Shown here: positions 1 through 9,912 of the stretch, one piece after another
Numbering within the stretch: the first letter of the stretch is position 1
Layout: each line of letters opens with the position of its first letter
Source: DASRIA01 sp963768885
GTDB lineage: Bacteria > Actinomycetota > Thermoleophilia > Solirubrobacterales > JBBDJG01
Direction: 5' to 3'
Length of the DNA stretch: 64,000 bases
NCBI GenBank assembly: GCA_963768885.1
Contig: CAVYJN010000012.1
Span: 25,631-89,630 of the forward strand
Position numbers and translations under genes: made by a program
Notes under the pieces: model-generated
The model's database searches: none
Told to the model about the DNA's origin: nothing
Seen by the model: only the letters and a program-made list of their open reading frames with translations

Positions 1-33
1 GACAATGATCAGGATCACGGCAATCGTGGACAT
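1..33 (-). CDS. N-terminal fragment of a possible membrane protein, cut by the window edge
   Basis: Reading the minus strand from an ATG at 33 toward the window edge gives 11 codons, MSTIAVILIIV, a strongly hydrophobic start such as a membrane protein or signal anchor would have. It would follow the DUF488 gene on the same strand after a gap of about 40 bases. No other evidence is visible, so this is only a plausible truncated gene. Confidence 0.25.
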   Translation of the reverse strand, partial: MSTIAVILIIV

Positions 34-72
34 GTGTTCCGCCTACCCACAATCGCCGAACTCAACCGCGGC

Positions 73-555
73 TCACGGCCGCAGATGCACCAGCGTCACC
101 CCGAAGCGCTCGCCCATCCGCTCGGCGATCAGCGAGCGGTGGCACGCCTCCGGGTCGCGCTCGACGCAGAAAAGCGCGGTCGTGCCCTGCGACGGCATCT
201 CCGCGACGATCGGCGCGAGGTCGACCGCGTCGAGGATCTCGCGCACGTAGCGCTCGACGTAGGCCGGGGCCAGCAGCGCGCGCGAGCGCTTGCCCACGCC
301 AAGGCGCTCGTCCTCGCGGTACTGGAGCTGGCGCAGCTCGGTCGTCGGCGCAAGCTCCTTGTGATGGCGGTACTCGACGCCGGCCCGCGCGAGCGCGGTC
401 TGCAACCGGGCGGCGTTCGCCCACGCATACTCGCTCCCGCGCACGCCGCGGCGCTGGCGCACGTCGAGCAGCCGGCGCACGCCGGCTTCGTGCAGCGTCG
501 CGAGGAAGCGCTCGAGCGTGAAGCCGTAGACCCCGATGGTCGCAACCGTCCGCAT
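73..555 (-). CDS. DUF488 family protein
   Basis: A 160-residue protein typical of the DUF488 family in length and motifs. It opens with TIGVYGFTLERFL, the usual TIG-Y-serine/threonine type start, followed by LLDVRQRRGVRGSEYAW, the conserved DVR block. A C-terminal ALFCVERDPEACHRSLIAE carries the family's CxE...CHR signature. The biochemical role of DUF488 proteins is not firmly known; some members are suspected of nucleic-acid or redox-linked roles. It is divergent from the GFA gene with only 23 bases between start codons, so the two promoters must overlap or lie inside the neighbouring coding regions. Confidence 0.88.
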   Translation of the reverse strand: MRTVATIGVYGFTLERFLATLHEAGVRRLLDVRQRRGVRGSEYAWANAARLQTALARAGVEYRHHKELAPTTELRQLQYREDERLGVGKRSRALLAPAYVERYVREILDAVDLAPIVAEMPSQGTTALFCVERDPEACHRSLIAERMGERFGVTLVHLRP

Positions 556-578
556 CGGGCGAGTCTAGGATCTCGATC

Positions 579-1022
579 GTGGAGCCTCCCTTCACCGGCG
601 GCTGTCTGTGCGGACGCGTGCGGTTCGAGATCACGGCGCCGCTCGGCCCCGCGTGCTACTGCCACTGCACCCGCTGCCAGCGGCGCAGCGGGACGGCCGC
701 GTCCGCGCAGGCGCGCATCGACGGCGCCTCGCTGCGGGTGATCGAGGGCGCGGACCTGCTGCGCGCGTACCGCCCTCCGGCCGGCTTCGAGAAGGTCTTC
801 TGCGCCGAGTGCGGATCGAGCCTCTTCAGCCGCAGCCCGGAGGACCCTTCACGCATGAGCGTGAGGCTGGGAGCGTTCGACGAGGACCCCGGCGTGCGCC
901 CGAGCTGGCGGCAGTTCGTCGCCTACGCCGCCCCGTGGGAGGAAATCCCGGACGACGGGCTGCCTCGTTTCGAAGAAAGCACGCCAGGGCCCTGGGCCGA
1001 TCCTCTCTCGCCCGTAGTCTGA
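579..1022 (+). CDS. GFA family (CENP-V/Gfa-like) zinc protein
   Basis: This 147-residue protein has the GFA fold's cysteine pattern: CLC at residues 9-11, CYCHCTRC at 26-33 and FCAECGSSLF at 74-83, which bind zinc in this family. The family was named for glutathione-dependent formaldehyde activation in Paracoccus, but most members have no proven substrate. It starts with GTG at 579, immediately downstream of the divergent DUF488 gene, and its TGA is 5 bases before the GTG of recQ, so the two are probably co-transcribed. Length matches the family. The function beyond the zinc fold is open. Confidence 0.88.
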   Translation: MEPPFTGGCLCGRVRFEITAPLGPACYCHCTRCQRRSGTAASAQARIDGASLRVIEGADLLRAYRPPAGFEKVFCAECGSSLFSRSPEDPSRMSVRLGAFDEDPGVRPSWRQFVAYAAPWEEIPDDGLPRFEESTPGPWADPLSPVV

Positions 1023-1027
1023 GTCAC

Positions 1028-3013
<1,986 letters not shown>

Positions 3014-3032
<19 letters not shown>

Positions 3033-3541
3033 CGCACCAGCGCGTGCACGTCGTAGCCGGCGAGCAGCGTCTCCCGCGCGCGCAGGAACTCGAGCTCGAC
3101 CACGAACGCGCATCCGGCGACCCGGCCTCCGAGCTGTTCGACGAGGTCGATCTTCGCCTTCGCCGTCCCCCCGGTCGCGAGCACGTCGTCGTGGATCAGC
3201 ACGCGCGTGCCGCCGCTCAGCGCGTCGGCGTGCAGCTGCAGCTCGTCGAGCCCGTACTCGAGCCCGTACCGGACGCTGACCGTCTCGTGCGGGAGCTTGC
3301 CGGGCTTGCGCGCCGGGACGAAGCCGACGCCCAGCTCACGCGCGAGCGCGCCGCCGAAGATGAAGCCGCGCGCCTCCGCGGCGACGATCAGCTCGACGCC
3401 CAGCGGCCGCGCGTAGTCGGCGAGCCGGATGACCGCCGCGTCGAAGGCCGCGGGCGACACGAGCAGCGGCGTGATGTCCTTGAAGACGATGCCGGGCTTG
3501 GGGAAGTCCGGCACGTCGCGGATGTGGTCGCGCAGGTCCAC
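3014..3541 (-). CDS. apt: Adenine phosphoribosyltransferase
   Basis: This 175-residue cytosolic enzyme converts adenine plus PRPP to AMP and pyrophosphate. It opens with the APT signature DLRDHIRDVPDFPKPGIVFKD, carries EARGFIFGGALA for base binding and VLIHDDVLATGGTAKA, the PRPP-binding loop of type I phosphoribosyltransferases. The start is GTG, 8 bases after the stop of the MTA phosphorylase gene, which releases adenine; the pair therefore forms a short adenine salvage route. Length is normal for the family. Confidence 0.95.
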
Positions 3542-3549
3542 CGGCGGCG

Positions 3550-4344
3550 CTAGCCCTCGAAGCGGTAGACGGTGCCCGGCGGCGTGACGCGGCGGCCCGG
3601 CAATGCGGCGACCGCGGCCGCGAGCACCTGCGCGAACACGGCGGCGCTGGCCCCGATCAGCCGCACCAGCTCGGCGACCGGGGTCGGCTCCTCGTGCACC
3701 CCGTTCGCGTAGTCGGTCGCGTACCCGAGCAGCGCGTACGGCAGCTCGGCCTCGCCGCACAGCACGGCCTCGGGGCCCGCCGTCTGGCTCACCGCCGTGA
3801 CGCCCGCGAGCGCCAGCGAGCGGATCTCCGCGCGGGTGTTGAAGCGCGGCCCGTCCACGTGCCCGTAGCACCCCCCGTCGCGCACCTCGGCGCCGGCGTC
3901 CCGGCACGCCTCGAGCAGCACCGTGCGCAGCTCGGCCGAGAACGGCCCCTCGAAGATCCAGTGACCGCGCAACGGGTCGCCGGGCGCGTCGTAAAACGTG
4001 CACAGGCGGCCGTCGGGAAGCCGGTTGACGAGGAAGTGCAGGTCGTCGAACGCGATCAGCGACCCGAGCGGCACCGAGGGATCGACGGCGCCGCAGACGG
4101 TCACCGCCAGCACGCAATCGGCGCCAAGCTCCCGCAGCGCGGCGACGTTCGCGGTGTGCGTGACCTGGCTCGAGAGCCGCGCGTGCCCCTCGCCGTGGCG
4201 GGAAACGTGCAGCACGTCGGCGTCGCCGAGGCGCCCGCGCGTGACGAGCGCCTCGCCGAAGCGCGTGTGGACCGGCTCGGGCGAGCCGGCCTCGACGCCG
4301 GCGAGCGCGTACGTGCCGGTCCCCGTGATCACCCCGACCTTCAT
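3550..4344 (-). CDS. mtnP: S-methyl-5'-thioadenosine phosphorylase family protein
   Basis: A 264-residue member of the trimeric PNP/MTAP family, which splits methylthioadenosine with phosphate to adenine and methylthioribose-1-phosphate. Seen: the N-terminal phosphate-binding GVITGTGTYAL, SRHGEGHARLSSQVTHTAN with the family's H-HG--H pattern, the substrate segment YGHVDGPRFNTRAE, and the C-terminal GYATDYANGV. Adjacent apt favours an adenine product. Close relatives use methylthioinosine, and the sequence alone does not exclude that. It sits 16 bases after the SDR gene and 8 before apt in one minus-strand operon. ATG at 4344 is chosen because it begins the conserved MKVGVITG. Confidence 0.88.
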   Translation of the reverse strand: MKVGVITGTGTYALAGVEAGSPEPVHTRFGEALVTRGRLGDADVLHVSRHGEGHARLSSQVTHTANVAALRELGADCVLAVTVCGAVDPSVPLGSLIAFDDLHFLVNRLPDGRLCTFYDAPGDPLRGHWIFEGPFSAELRTVLLEACRDAGAEVRDGGCYGHVDGPRFNTRAEIRSLALAGVTAVSQTAGPEAVLCGEAELPYALLGYATDYANGVHEEPTPVAELVRLIGASAAVFAQVLAAAVAALPGRRVTPPGTVYRFEG

Positions 4345-4360
4345 GGGCGCGCGCGGGCGC

Positions 4361-5146
4361 TCATGCCTCCTTCGCGTCCGCTCCCGTCGCGGGCGTGATC
4401 GCGGCGCTCCCGCCGAGCGCGCGGCGGACGAGGCCCGGCGCCAGCGTGCGCAGGCCGGCCGCGAGCGCGTACGCGCGCGGCACGTAGCGCTCCGGCTTGC
4501 CGCCGGGTCCCGCCTGCCAGATCGCCTCCGCCACCTTTGCGGGGGACGAGACCATCCAGCGCGTGCGCACGTTGTCGACCAGCTCGCGCTGGGGGAATCC
4601 CTCGGTCGCGATGAAGCCGGGGAGCACGAGCCCCACGTGCACGCTGTGGTCGCGCTCCTCCAGGTGCAGCGCGTCGCTCCACCCGCACAGGGCGAACTTG
4701 CTCGCGGAGTACCCGCCGGAGTTCCCGCGCGCAACGCGGCCGGCGGTGCTCGCGACGTTGACGATCGAGCTGGGAGCGGAGCGGCGCAGGAGTGGCAGCA
4801 GCGCGTCGGTGAGCCGCACGGTCGCATCGAAGTTGAGCTCCATGTGCCGGCGCACGTTCTCCCAGCCCGCGTCACCGAAACGTCCGCGCCAGGCCGCGCC
4901 CGCGTTGTTCACGAGCAGGTCGAGGCGCCCGTGCTGCTCGCCGACGACGCGCGCGATCAGCTCGGGCGCATCATCTTGCACGAGGTCGACGGCGACCACC
5001 GTCGCCCCGCCGAGCTCGTCGGCCAGCCCGCGCAGGCGCTCCTCGCGCCGCGCGACCAGCACGAGCCGCGCGCCCGGCTCGCGCGCGATGCGGCGGGCGG
5101 TCGCCTCCCCGATGCCGCTCGACGCGCCGGTGACGAGCGCGATCAT
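4361..5146 (-). CDS. Short-chain dehydrogenase/reductase
   Basis: Classical SDR of 261 residues with a Rossmann NAD(P) site TGASSGIG at 6-13, the NNAG motif at 80-83, and the catalytic Ser133, Tyr146 and Lys150 in YSASK. ARG at 32-34 after the second strand hints at NADP(H) preference, an inference only. The substrate cannot be told from sequence. It lies between a Tag-like gene (7 bases) and mtnP (16 bases), suggesting co-transcription, though no pathway link to adenine salvage is evident. Confidence 0.9.
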   Translation of the reverse strand: MIALVTGASSGIGEATARRIAREPGARLVLVARREERLRGLADELGGATVVAVDLVQDDAPELIARVVGEQHGRLDLLVNNAGAAWRGRFGDAGWENVRRHMELNFDATVRLTDALLPLLRRSAPSSIVNVASTAGRVARGNSGGYSASKFALCGWSDALHLEERDHSVHVGLVLPGFIATEGFPQRELVDNVRTRWMVSSPAKVAEAIWQAGPGGKPERYVPRAYALAAGLRTLAPGLVRRALGGSAAITPATGADAKEA

Positions 5147-5153
5147 CGCGCGG

Positions 5154-5582
5154 CTACGTGAGCGCCGGCTCGTCTGCGTCGATCAGGCGCAGGAAGTGCA
5201 GGGCGCCCTCGGAGTCGAGCATGCTGAACCGGCGCCCGAGATCCTCGACGACCTGGTCGTGGTCGTCGTGCGCACGCAGGTAGTTGGCGAACCCGCCGTG
5301 TTCATCGTCGAGCGCCACGATGACCGCGGCGTTGTCGACCGTCGCCTCGATCTTGCGGCGATTTCGCACCATGCGGGCGTCCTGCATGAGCTCGTCGACC
5401 TTCGCCGGCGTAAAGCGCGCGACCCTCACGGGGTCGAAACCTTCGAACGCGGCGGTCAGGCCCCCCAACCTCGCCTCCACGACGGCCATGCTGATACCTG
5501 TTCCGAACACCGCCTTCGTCAGCGCCTCGAAGATATGGGTCAGTGACATCGGCGTGATCGTGTTGGCTGCCTTCCCGGGCAT
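5154..5582 (-). CDS. HhH-family protein related to 3-methyladenine DNA glycosylase I, truncated
   Basis: A 142-residue protein aligning by motif with the C-terminal half of Tag-type glycosylases: FEGFDPVRVARFTPAKVDEL followed by MQDARMVRNRRKIEATVDNA, which is the helix-hairpin-helix region. The N-terminal zinc cysteine/histidine segment and the conserved catalytic stretch of true Tag enzymes are absent, so glycosylase activity is doubtful. ATG at 5582 is favoured because GAGGAGGGG precedes it at good spacing; the frame stays open upstream to 5654. It heads the SDR-mtnP-apt operon. Confidence 0.72.
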   Translation of the reverse strand: MPGKAANTITPMSLTHIFEALTKAVFGTGISMAVVEARLGGLTAAFEGFDPVRVARFTPAKVDELMQDARMVRNRRKIEATVDNAAVIVALDDEHGGFANYLRAHDDHDQVVEDLGRRFSMLDSEGALHFLRLIDADEPALT

Positions 5583-5749
5583 CTGCTTCCCCTCCTCGAC
5601 GGTTACCGAGCCGCGGCGCCGCCGAGCATAACGAACCCTTAACCAGAGCTTCATCCTGCCTCCCCGCGTCCGGGGTAACTCTTGCTGGAAGGCGGCTCAG
5701 GTCGCGCGCAACCGCGATCCGGGACGTATCAACGCAACGAGGAGGATTC

Positions 5750-6469
5750 ATGCGAAGAAGGCTGATCACAGCGCTGGTCGCTTGTGCCGGCGTACTGGCA
5801 CTGGCGAGCGCTGCCTACGCGGCGGTGCAGGTCTCGTTCAGCGCATCGATGAGCCCGAACAAGGCCAACAAGCCCACCGGCCTGTTCGTGGACATCAAGT
5901 CGAGCGACCCGGCCGCAGAGCAGCCACCGATCATGAACCGCATCGTGATCAAGTTCGACAAGGGTGGGAAGTTCAACCCGAGCAAGTTCAAGCGCTGCAA
6001 GCTCGCCTCGCTCCAGGCGAAGGGCCCGAAGGGATGTCCCTCCGGCTCGAAGATCGGGAGCGGCAACGGGGTCGGCATGGCCAAGCCCGTGGTGACGGAC
6101 CCCGTGAACGGCAGGCTCACGCTGTTCAACGGGTCTAAGGTCGGCGGCAAGGACGCGGTGTTCGTGTACGTGTTCCCCGACCTGGGACCGACGTTCGTGT
6201 CGGTCGGCAAGATCAGCAAGTCGGGCGGCCGCTACACGCTCGACTTCAACATCCCGCCGATCAAGACGCTGCCGAACGCTCCCGACGCCTCGGTCGTCTC
6301 GGTGAAGACGAAGACGCCGGTGAAGAAGGTGAAGAAGGGCAAGCGCCGCTTCTACCTGATCACCGCCCCGAAGATCTGCAAGGGCACCTGGAAGGGAACC
6401 GGGACCTTCTACTTCACGACCGGCGAGACGCAGACGGTGCCGTTCAGCCAGAAGTGCAAGAAGAGGTAG
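5750..6469 (+). CDS. Secreted protein with a CPxGSxIG motif
   Basis: A 239-residue exported protein: a signal peptide MRRRLITALVACAGVLALAS ends near AYA at 22-24, followed by a beta-rich, lysine-rich mature chain. It holds a CKLASLQ...GCPSGSKIG unit followed by NGRLTLFNG. The same pattern (CPxxSxIG then a short strand and GxLxL) recurs in the giant secreted protein at 43793-47118, so the two share a domain. The C-terminus is basic and contains two cysteines (KICKG, SQKCKKR). GAGGAGGA lies just upstream of the ATG. No enzyme motif is visible; a cell-surface structural or binding role is inferred. Confidence 0.8.
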   Translation: MRRRLITALVACAGVLALASAAYAAVQVSFSASMSPNKANKPTGLFVDIKSSDPAAEQPPIMNRIVIKFDKGGKFNPSKFKRCKLASLQAKGPKGCPSGSKIGSGNGVGMAKPVVTDPVNGRLTLFNGSKVGGKDAVFVYVFPDLGPTFVSVGKISKSGGRYTLDFNIPPIKTLPNAPDASVVSVKTKTPVKKVKKGKRRFYLITAPKICKGTWKGTGTFYFTTGETQTVPFSQKCKKR

Positions 6470-6503
6470 CTGCTGCGTAGCTCCTGAGCTGGACGTTCTC
6501 GAC

Positions 6504-6527
6504 ACGGCCCGCCACCCGGCGGGCCGT
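6504..6527. terminator. Rho-independent-like hairpin
   Basis: A perfect 10-bp stem, ACGGCCCGCC / GGCGGGCCGT, with loop ACCC, lies 34 bases after the secreted-protein stop and just before the stop of the convergent acidic-protein gene. It is followed on the plus strand by TCGTCGTTCT, so it can serve both convergent units. The T-run is weak, as is usual in G+C-rich actinobacteria. Confidence 0.6.
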
Positions 6528-6534
6528 CGTCGTT

Positions 6535-7006
6535 CTAGTCGTCCTCGTCCTCCGACCCGCCCGAGTCGCCGGACCCGGAGTCGTCGGATCCCGAGTGCCC
6601 GGAGTCGTCCGAGCCGGAGTCGTCCGAGCCGCGGCCGCGCTCACGTCCCTTGCCGCCGTCATCGCCGGCACGGTCCTCCGGCGAGGTCGTGACGGTCGGT
6701 GCCGGGGGGTGCAGGTGCAGCCGCGCCCGGTGCAGCCGTGCGCTTCGCCGCCTCCCTGCGCTGCCGGCGCTCGCGACGCGCGCGTACCGCACGACGATGC
6801 GCGGCGGCGCGGCGGCGCTCGGCCCGCCTGCGCGCTGCGTTGTCCTGCGCCTCGGGCGGCGCGAGCGCGTCGCCTGCGCGGACGGGCTGGGCGGACAGGC
6901 CGATGGAATCCTCGGACACGGCGTTCGCGGCGAGTCCCACGGCCACGGCGACGAGGAGGCCCGCGACGGCCAGCAGGACGGTGAGTGTCTTTCCGTGTCG
7001 CCGCAC
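6535..7006 (-). CDS. Exported protein with an acidic Asp/Ser/Gly tail (frameshifted)
   Basis: The ATG at 7006 begins a signal anchor (MRRHGKTLTVLLAVAGLLVA) followed by an Ala/Arg-rich helical segment. The reading frame changes at a C6 run near 6703-6708; correcting +1 leads into TVTTSPEDRAGDDGGKG and a tail of repeated GSDDSG units ending SGGSEDEDD. The corrected length is about 156 residues. It begins 10 bases after the histidine kinase stop on the same strand, so it is probably the last gene of the two-component operon. A second acidic exported gene sits at the other end of that operon (9278-9769). Clustered Asp/Glu suggests cation binding, which is inference. Confidence 0.6.
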
Positions 7007-7015
7007 GATTCGAGG

Positions 7016-8449
7016 CTAGCCCGGGCCGGGTAAGGCTTCGTCCAACTGACGGTCATCGCTCGGTAAAGGCGCCCGTGCCTTCGCCGGGAGCCGTACCACG
7101 GCGCGCGCGCCCCCGCCCGCCCGGTCCGCGATCTCGGCCGTCCCGCCCCAGCGCTCTGCGAGCGTGCGGACGATCGCGAGGCCGAGCCCCGTGCCGGCGC
7201 CGTGCGCGACCGCGGCACTGCCGCGGTAGAAGCGCTCGAACAGGCGCTCCTCCTCGCCGGGCGGCAGGCCTGGGCCGCGATCGGCGACCGCCACCAGGGC
7301 CTCGCCGCGCTCGAGGCGCGACTCGACATCGATCCGCGTGTCGGGCGGCGAATACTTGATCGCGTTCTCGATCAGGTTGTCGAAGATGATCGCGAGGTCC
7401 TCGCGGGAGACTCTGACGCGTGCGGCAGGGTCGGCGGCGACCACGATCTGCTGCGCCTTGAGCGCGGCGGGCCCGGCCCAGCGCTCCGCCGCCGCGGCCA
7501 GCTCCGGGGCGAGCGCGAGCGGTGGCGCCTCGGGAGGGGGGGTGCGCTCACGTGCGAGCGCGAGCAGCCCGTTGAGCAGGCTCGCGAGGCGCTCCGTCTC
7601 CCGCTCGGCGGCCTCGAGCTCCCGGCGCACGGCGGGGTCCTGCGACTTGAGCGCCGCCGCCTCGAGCCGTAGGCGCATGCCCGTCAGCGGCGTGCGCAGC
7701 TGGTGCGAGGCGTTGGCCACGAAGTCACGCTGCGAGACGACCGCGTGCGCGAGCCGGCCGGTCATGTCGTTGAAGGCCTCGGCCATCTCCTGCTGCTCGC
7801 TCGAGCCCTCCGGGCGGACACGCTCGTCGAGGTGGCCGGCGGCAATGCGGCGTGCCGTGTCCGCGAGCGCGCGCAGCGGCCGTGCGATCGACCCGGCCAG
7901 GATCCACGCGAGGCCCAGGCCGAGCAGCAGCACTCCCGCGCCGATCGCGATCAGGGCAAAGATGTCGCTGCGCACCTCCGACTGGACCTCCGCGACGCTC
8001 TGGGTCACCCGCACGGTGCCTTCCGTGCGGCCGTTGCGCACAACCGGGACGGCGGTGAAGAGGAGGTCCTCGCCGAGCGAGTCGCTGTGCCGGGTGCCCT
8101 GCTGCTGCTGTCCGGTGAGCGCGGCCGCGATCTCGGGCCGGCTCCCGTAGGCGGAGCCACGCAGGCCCGTGCCGGCGGAGTCGGCGACGAGTCGGCCCCG
8201 CCGGTCCGTGACGATCACGCGGCCGCCGAGATCCGTTCCCGCCGCGCGCAGCAGTTCCTCGAGCTCCTCGACCCGGTCGAGTCGGCCCGATGCGCTCGCC
8301 GCCACCAGCTGCGCGCCAGACGCGGCCTCGCTCTTGACCTCGGCGTCGACCCGTCGCGAGAGGTTGAGCGCAAGCGGGATCTCGAGTGCCACGATCGCGA
8401 GCAGGAGCACGTAGGCGAAGGCGGCCAGCAGCCGCACGCGCAGGCTCAT
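7016..8449 (-). CDS. Membrane sensor histidine kinase
   Basis: A 477-residue kinase of the EnvZ/PhoQ type. TM1 is at about 7-29, an extracytoplasmic sensor domain follows to about 160, TM2 lies at about 163-187, then a HAMP domain. The H-box ASHQLRTPLTG contains the phosphorylated His249; the N box DNLIENAIKYS, G1 DRGPGLP and G2 GTGLGLAI are intact, so ATP binding and phosphotransfer should work. Its ATG overlaps the regulator's TGA by 4 bases (ATGA), marking a translationally coupled pair. The signal is unknown; the acidic exported neighbours make extracellular cations a reasonable guess. Confidence 0.95.
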   Translation of the reverse strand: MSLRVRLLAAFAYVLLLAIVALEIPLALNLSRRVDAEVKSEAASGAQLVAASASGRLDRVEELEELLRAAGTDLGGRVIVTDRRGRLVADSAGTGLRGSAYGSRPEIAAALTGQQQQGTRHSDSLGEDLLFTAVPVVRNGRTEGTVRVTQSVAEVQSEVRSDIFALIAIGAGVLLLGLGLAWILAGSIARPLRALADTARRIAAGHLDERVRPEGSSEQQEMAEAFNDMTGRLAHAVVSQRDFVANASHQLRTPLTGMRLRLEAAALKSQDPAVRRELEAAERETERLASLLNGLLALARERTPPPEAPPLALAPELAAAAERWAGPAALKAQQIVVAADPAARVRVSREDLAIIFDNLIENAIKYSPPDTRIDVESRLERGEALVAVADRGPGLPPGEEERLFERFYRGSAAVAHGAGTGLGLAIVRTLAERWGGTAEIADRAGGGARAVVRLPAKARAPLPSDDRQLDEALPGPG

Positions 8450-9171
8450 GTGGTCGGATCCGCAGCGCCGAGCTCCTCCGAGCTCGCGAACCTGAAGCCG
8501 ACGCCGCGCACGGTGTGCAGGTACCGCGGGGCGGCGGGGTCGTCCCCGAGCTTCTTCCGCAGCCCGCTGACGTGCACGTCGAGCGTCTTCGTCGGCCCGA
8601 ACCAGTTGACGTCCCAGACCTCGTCGATCAGCTGTTCGCGCGAGACCACCGTTCCCGCGTTGCGCATCAGCATGCGCAGCAGCTCGAACTCCTTGCGCGT
8701 CAGGTCGAGCGGCTCGCCGTCGAGGGTGGCCTCGTGGCGGGCCTGGTCCAATCGCAGGTCGCCGACCTCGATCGCGTCCGCCTCGCCCGCCGGCTCGCGC
8801 TGCGTGCGCCTCAGCACCGCCCGGATGCGCGCGACGAGCTCACGTGCGCTGAAGGGCTTGACCACGTAGTCGTCGGCACCGACCTCGAGGCCGACGATGC
8901 GGTCGGTCTCCTCACCGCGCGCGGTCAACATGATGATCGGCACCTCCGAGCGGCGGCGTAGCTCGCGACACACGTCGTAGCCCGACCCGTCCGGAAGCAT
9001 GACGTCGAGCAGCACCAGCTCGGGCCGCAGCTGCTCGGCAAGTTCGAGGCCGCCCGCGGCGGTTGAGGCGACGGCGCTGTCCCACCCTTCCCGCGCGAGT
9101 GCCTCCGCCAGCGGGTCGGTGATCGCGGTCTCGTCCTCGACCATCAAGATCGTGCGCCTTCCGGACGCCAT
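8446..9171 (-). CDS. OmpR-family response regulator
   Basis: This 241-residue DNA-binding regulator has a receiver domain with acidic pocket ED at 12-13, phosphorylated Asp56 in LLDVMLP, Thr in LTARG and Lys105 in VVKPF. A C-terminal winged helix follows (LTRKEFELLRMLM, WFGPTKTLDVHVSGLRKKL, VRGVGFRF). It partners the overlapping kinase. ATG at 9171 is preferred as it starts just before the first strand; an upstream in-frame ATG at 9252 would add an unconserved Arg-rich stretch that crosses the terminator hairpin at 9212-9242. Confidence 0.95.
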   Translation of the reverse strand: MASGRRTILMVEDETAITDPLAEALAREGWDSAVASTAAGGLELAEQLRPELVLLDVMLPDGSGYDVCRELRRRSEVPIIMLTARGEETDRIVGLEVGADDYVVKPFSARELVARIRAVLRRTQREPAGEADAIEVGDLRLDQARHEATLDGEPLDLTRKEFELLRMLMRNAGTVVSREQLIDEVWDVNWFGPTKTLDVHVSGLRKKLGDDPAAPRYLHTVRGVGFRFASSEELGAADPTT

Positions 9172-9211
9172 GCGGGAATCGTAGACCGCGGCGCAGGCGT
9201 CCCCGACAGAC

Positions 9212-9242
9212 GACGGGGACGGCTGCGATCGCCGTCCCCGTC
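9212..9242 (-). terminator. Hairpin terminator between acidic-protein gene and response regulator
   Basis: A perfect 12-bp inverted repeat GACGGGGACGGC / GCCGTCCCCGTC with a 7-base loop lies 35 bases downstream of the acidic-protein stop (9278) and 41 bases upstream of the regulator start on the minus strand. It probably ends or attenuates transcription of the acidic gene. Read-through would join it to the two-component operon. Confidence 0.6.
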
Positions 9243-9277
9243 CTGTCCTCATGCGTCTTGCGTGACCTCAGGTGGCG

Positions 9278-9769
9278 TCAGTCGTCCTCGCCGCCACCGG
9301 GGCCGGAGTTGCCCCCGTCGTCGTCGTGGTCCTGTCCGCCCTTGTCGTCGCCCTGCTCGCCCTGGTCGTCGTCGCCATGGTCGTCTTCCTGCTCGCCCTG
9401 GTCGTCGTCGCCGTGCTCGCGGTCGTCGTTCGGGCCGTCGTCGTCGCCCTGCTCGCTGTGGCCGTTGTCGTCGTCACCGGTCGAGGCCGGTGCGGGCGAC
9501 ACGGGCTGCGCGGGGACCACCGGCGTGGTCGTCGTGCCCTGCGTGGTCACGGTGTCGTCGCTGGAATGCCTTCCCCGGTCACCGGATTGCTTGCGCCGCT
9601 CACCACCGTTGTCGTCGCCATGCTCGGTGGTCGTGGTCTGCGTGGTGGTCGTCTCCGCCGTCGTTGCCGCGTCGTCGGCGGTCGAGGACCCTCCGACCTG
9701 CGCCGACACGACCGCCGCGCCGAAGCCCAAAAGGGCCACGGTCGCCGCCATGATCCAGAATTTCCTCAT
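9278..9769 (-). CDS. Exported highly acidic Asp/Glu/Gly-rich protein
   Basis: A 163-residue protein: a signal peptide (MRKFWIMAATVALLGFGAAV, cleavage near SAQ at 22-24), a Thr-rich linker (TTETTTTQ type) and a C-terminal half built almost only from Asp, Gly, Glu, Gln and His, such as HGDDDQGEQEDDHGDDDQ. Such chains are disordered and bind divalent or trivalent cations; that function is inferred. It is organised like the acidic gene at 6535-7006, and together they bracket the two-component genes. The long open frames on the opposite strand here are antisense shadows of the GAC/GAG repeats. Confidence 0.75.
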   Translation of the reverse strand: MRKFWIMAATVALLGFGAAVVSAQVGGSSTADDAATTAETTTTQTTTTEHGDDNGGERRKQSGDRGRHSSDDTVTTQGTTTTPVVPAQPVSPAPASTGDDDNGHSEQGDDDGPNDDREHGDDDQGEQEDDHGDDDQGEQGDDKGGQDHDDDGGNSGPGGGEDD

Positions 9770-9912
9770 CGTCAGCCTCCTTGATGTCTGGCGATTGGTC
9801 TTCCGGGCGCTTTCCGCGCCGCATCACCAGCATCGGCCGGGGCCTCCCAAGGGGCGGCCAGGGCACCGTAAGAGACCGACAAGGCCGGGTTAAGAGTTGG
9901 TAAAGCCGCGCA

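Noticed and set aside
9258..9893. Long plus-strand open frames rich in Ser/Pro/Val opposite the acidic gene
   Set aside because: They are antisense shadows of GAC/GAG-rich codons; the minus-strand frame has a signal peptide, a start and a downstream terminator.
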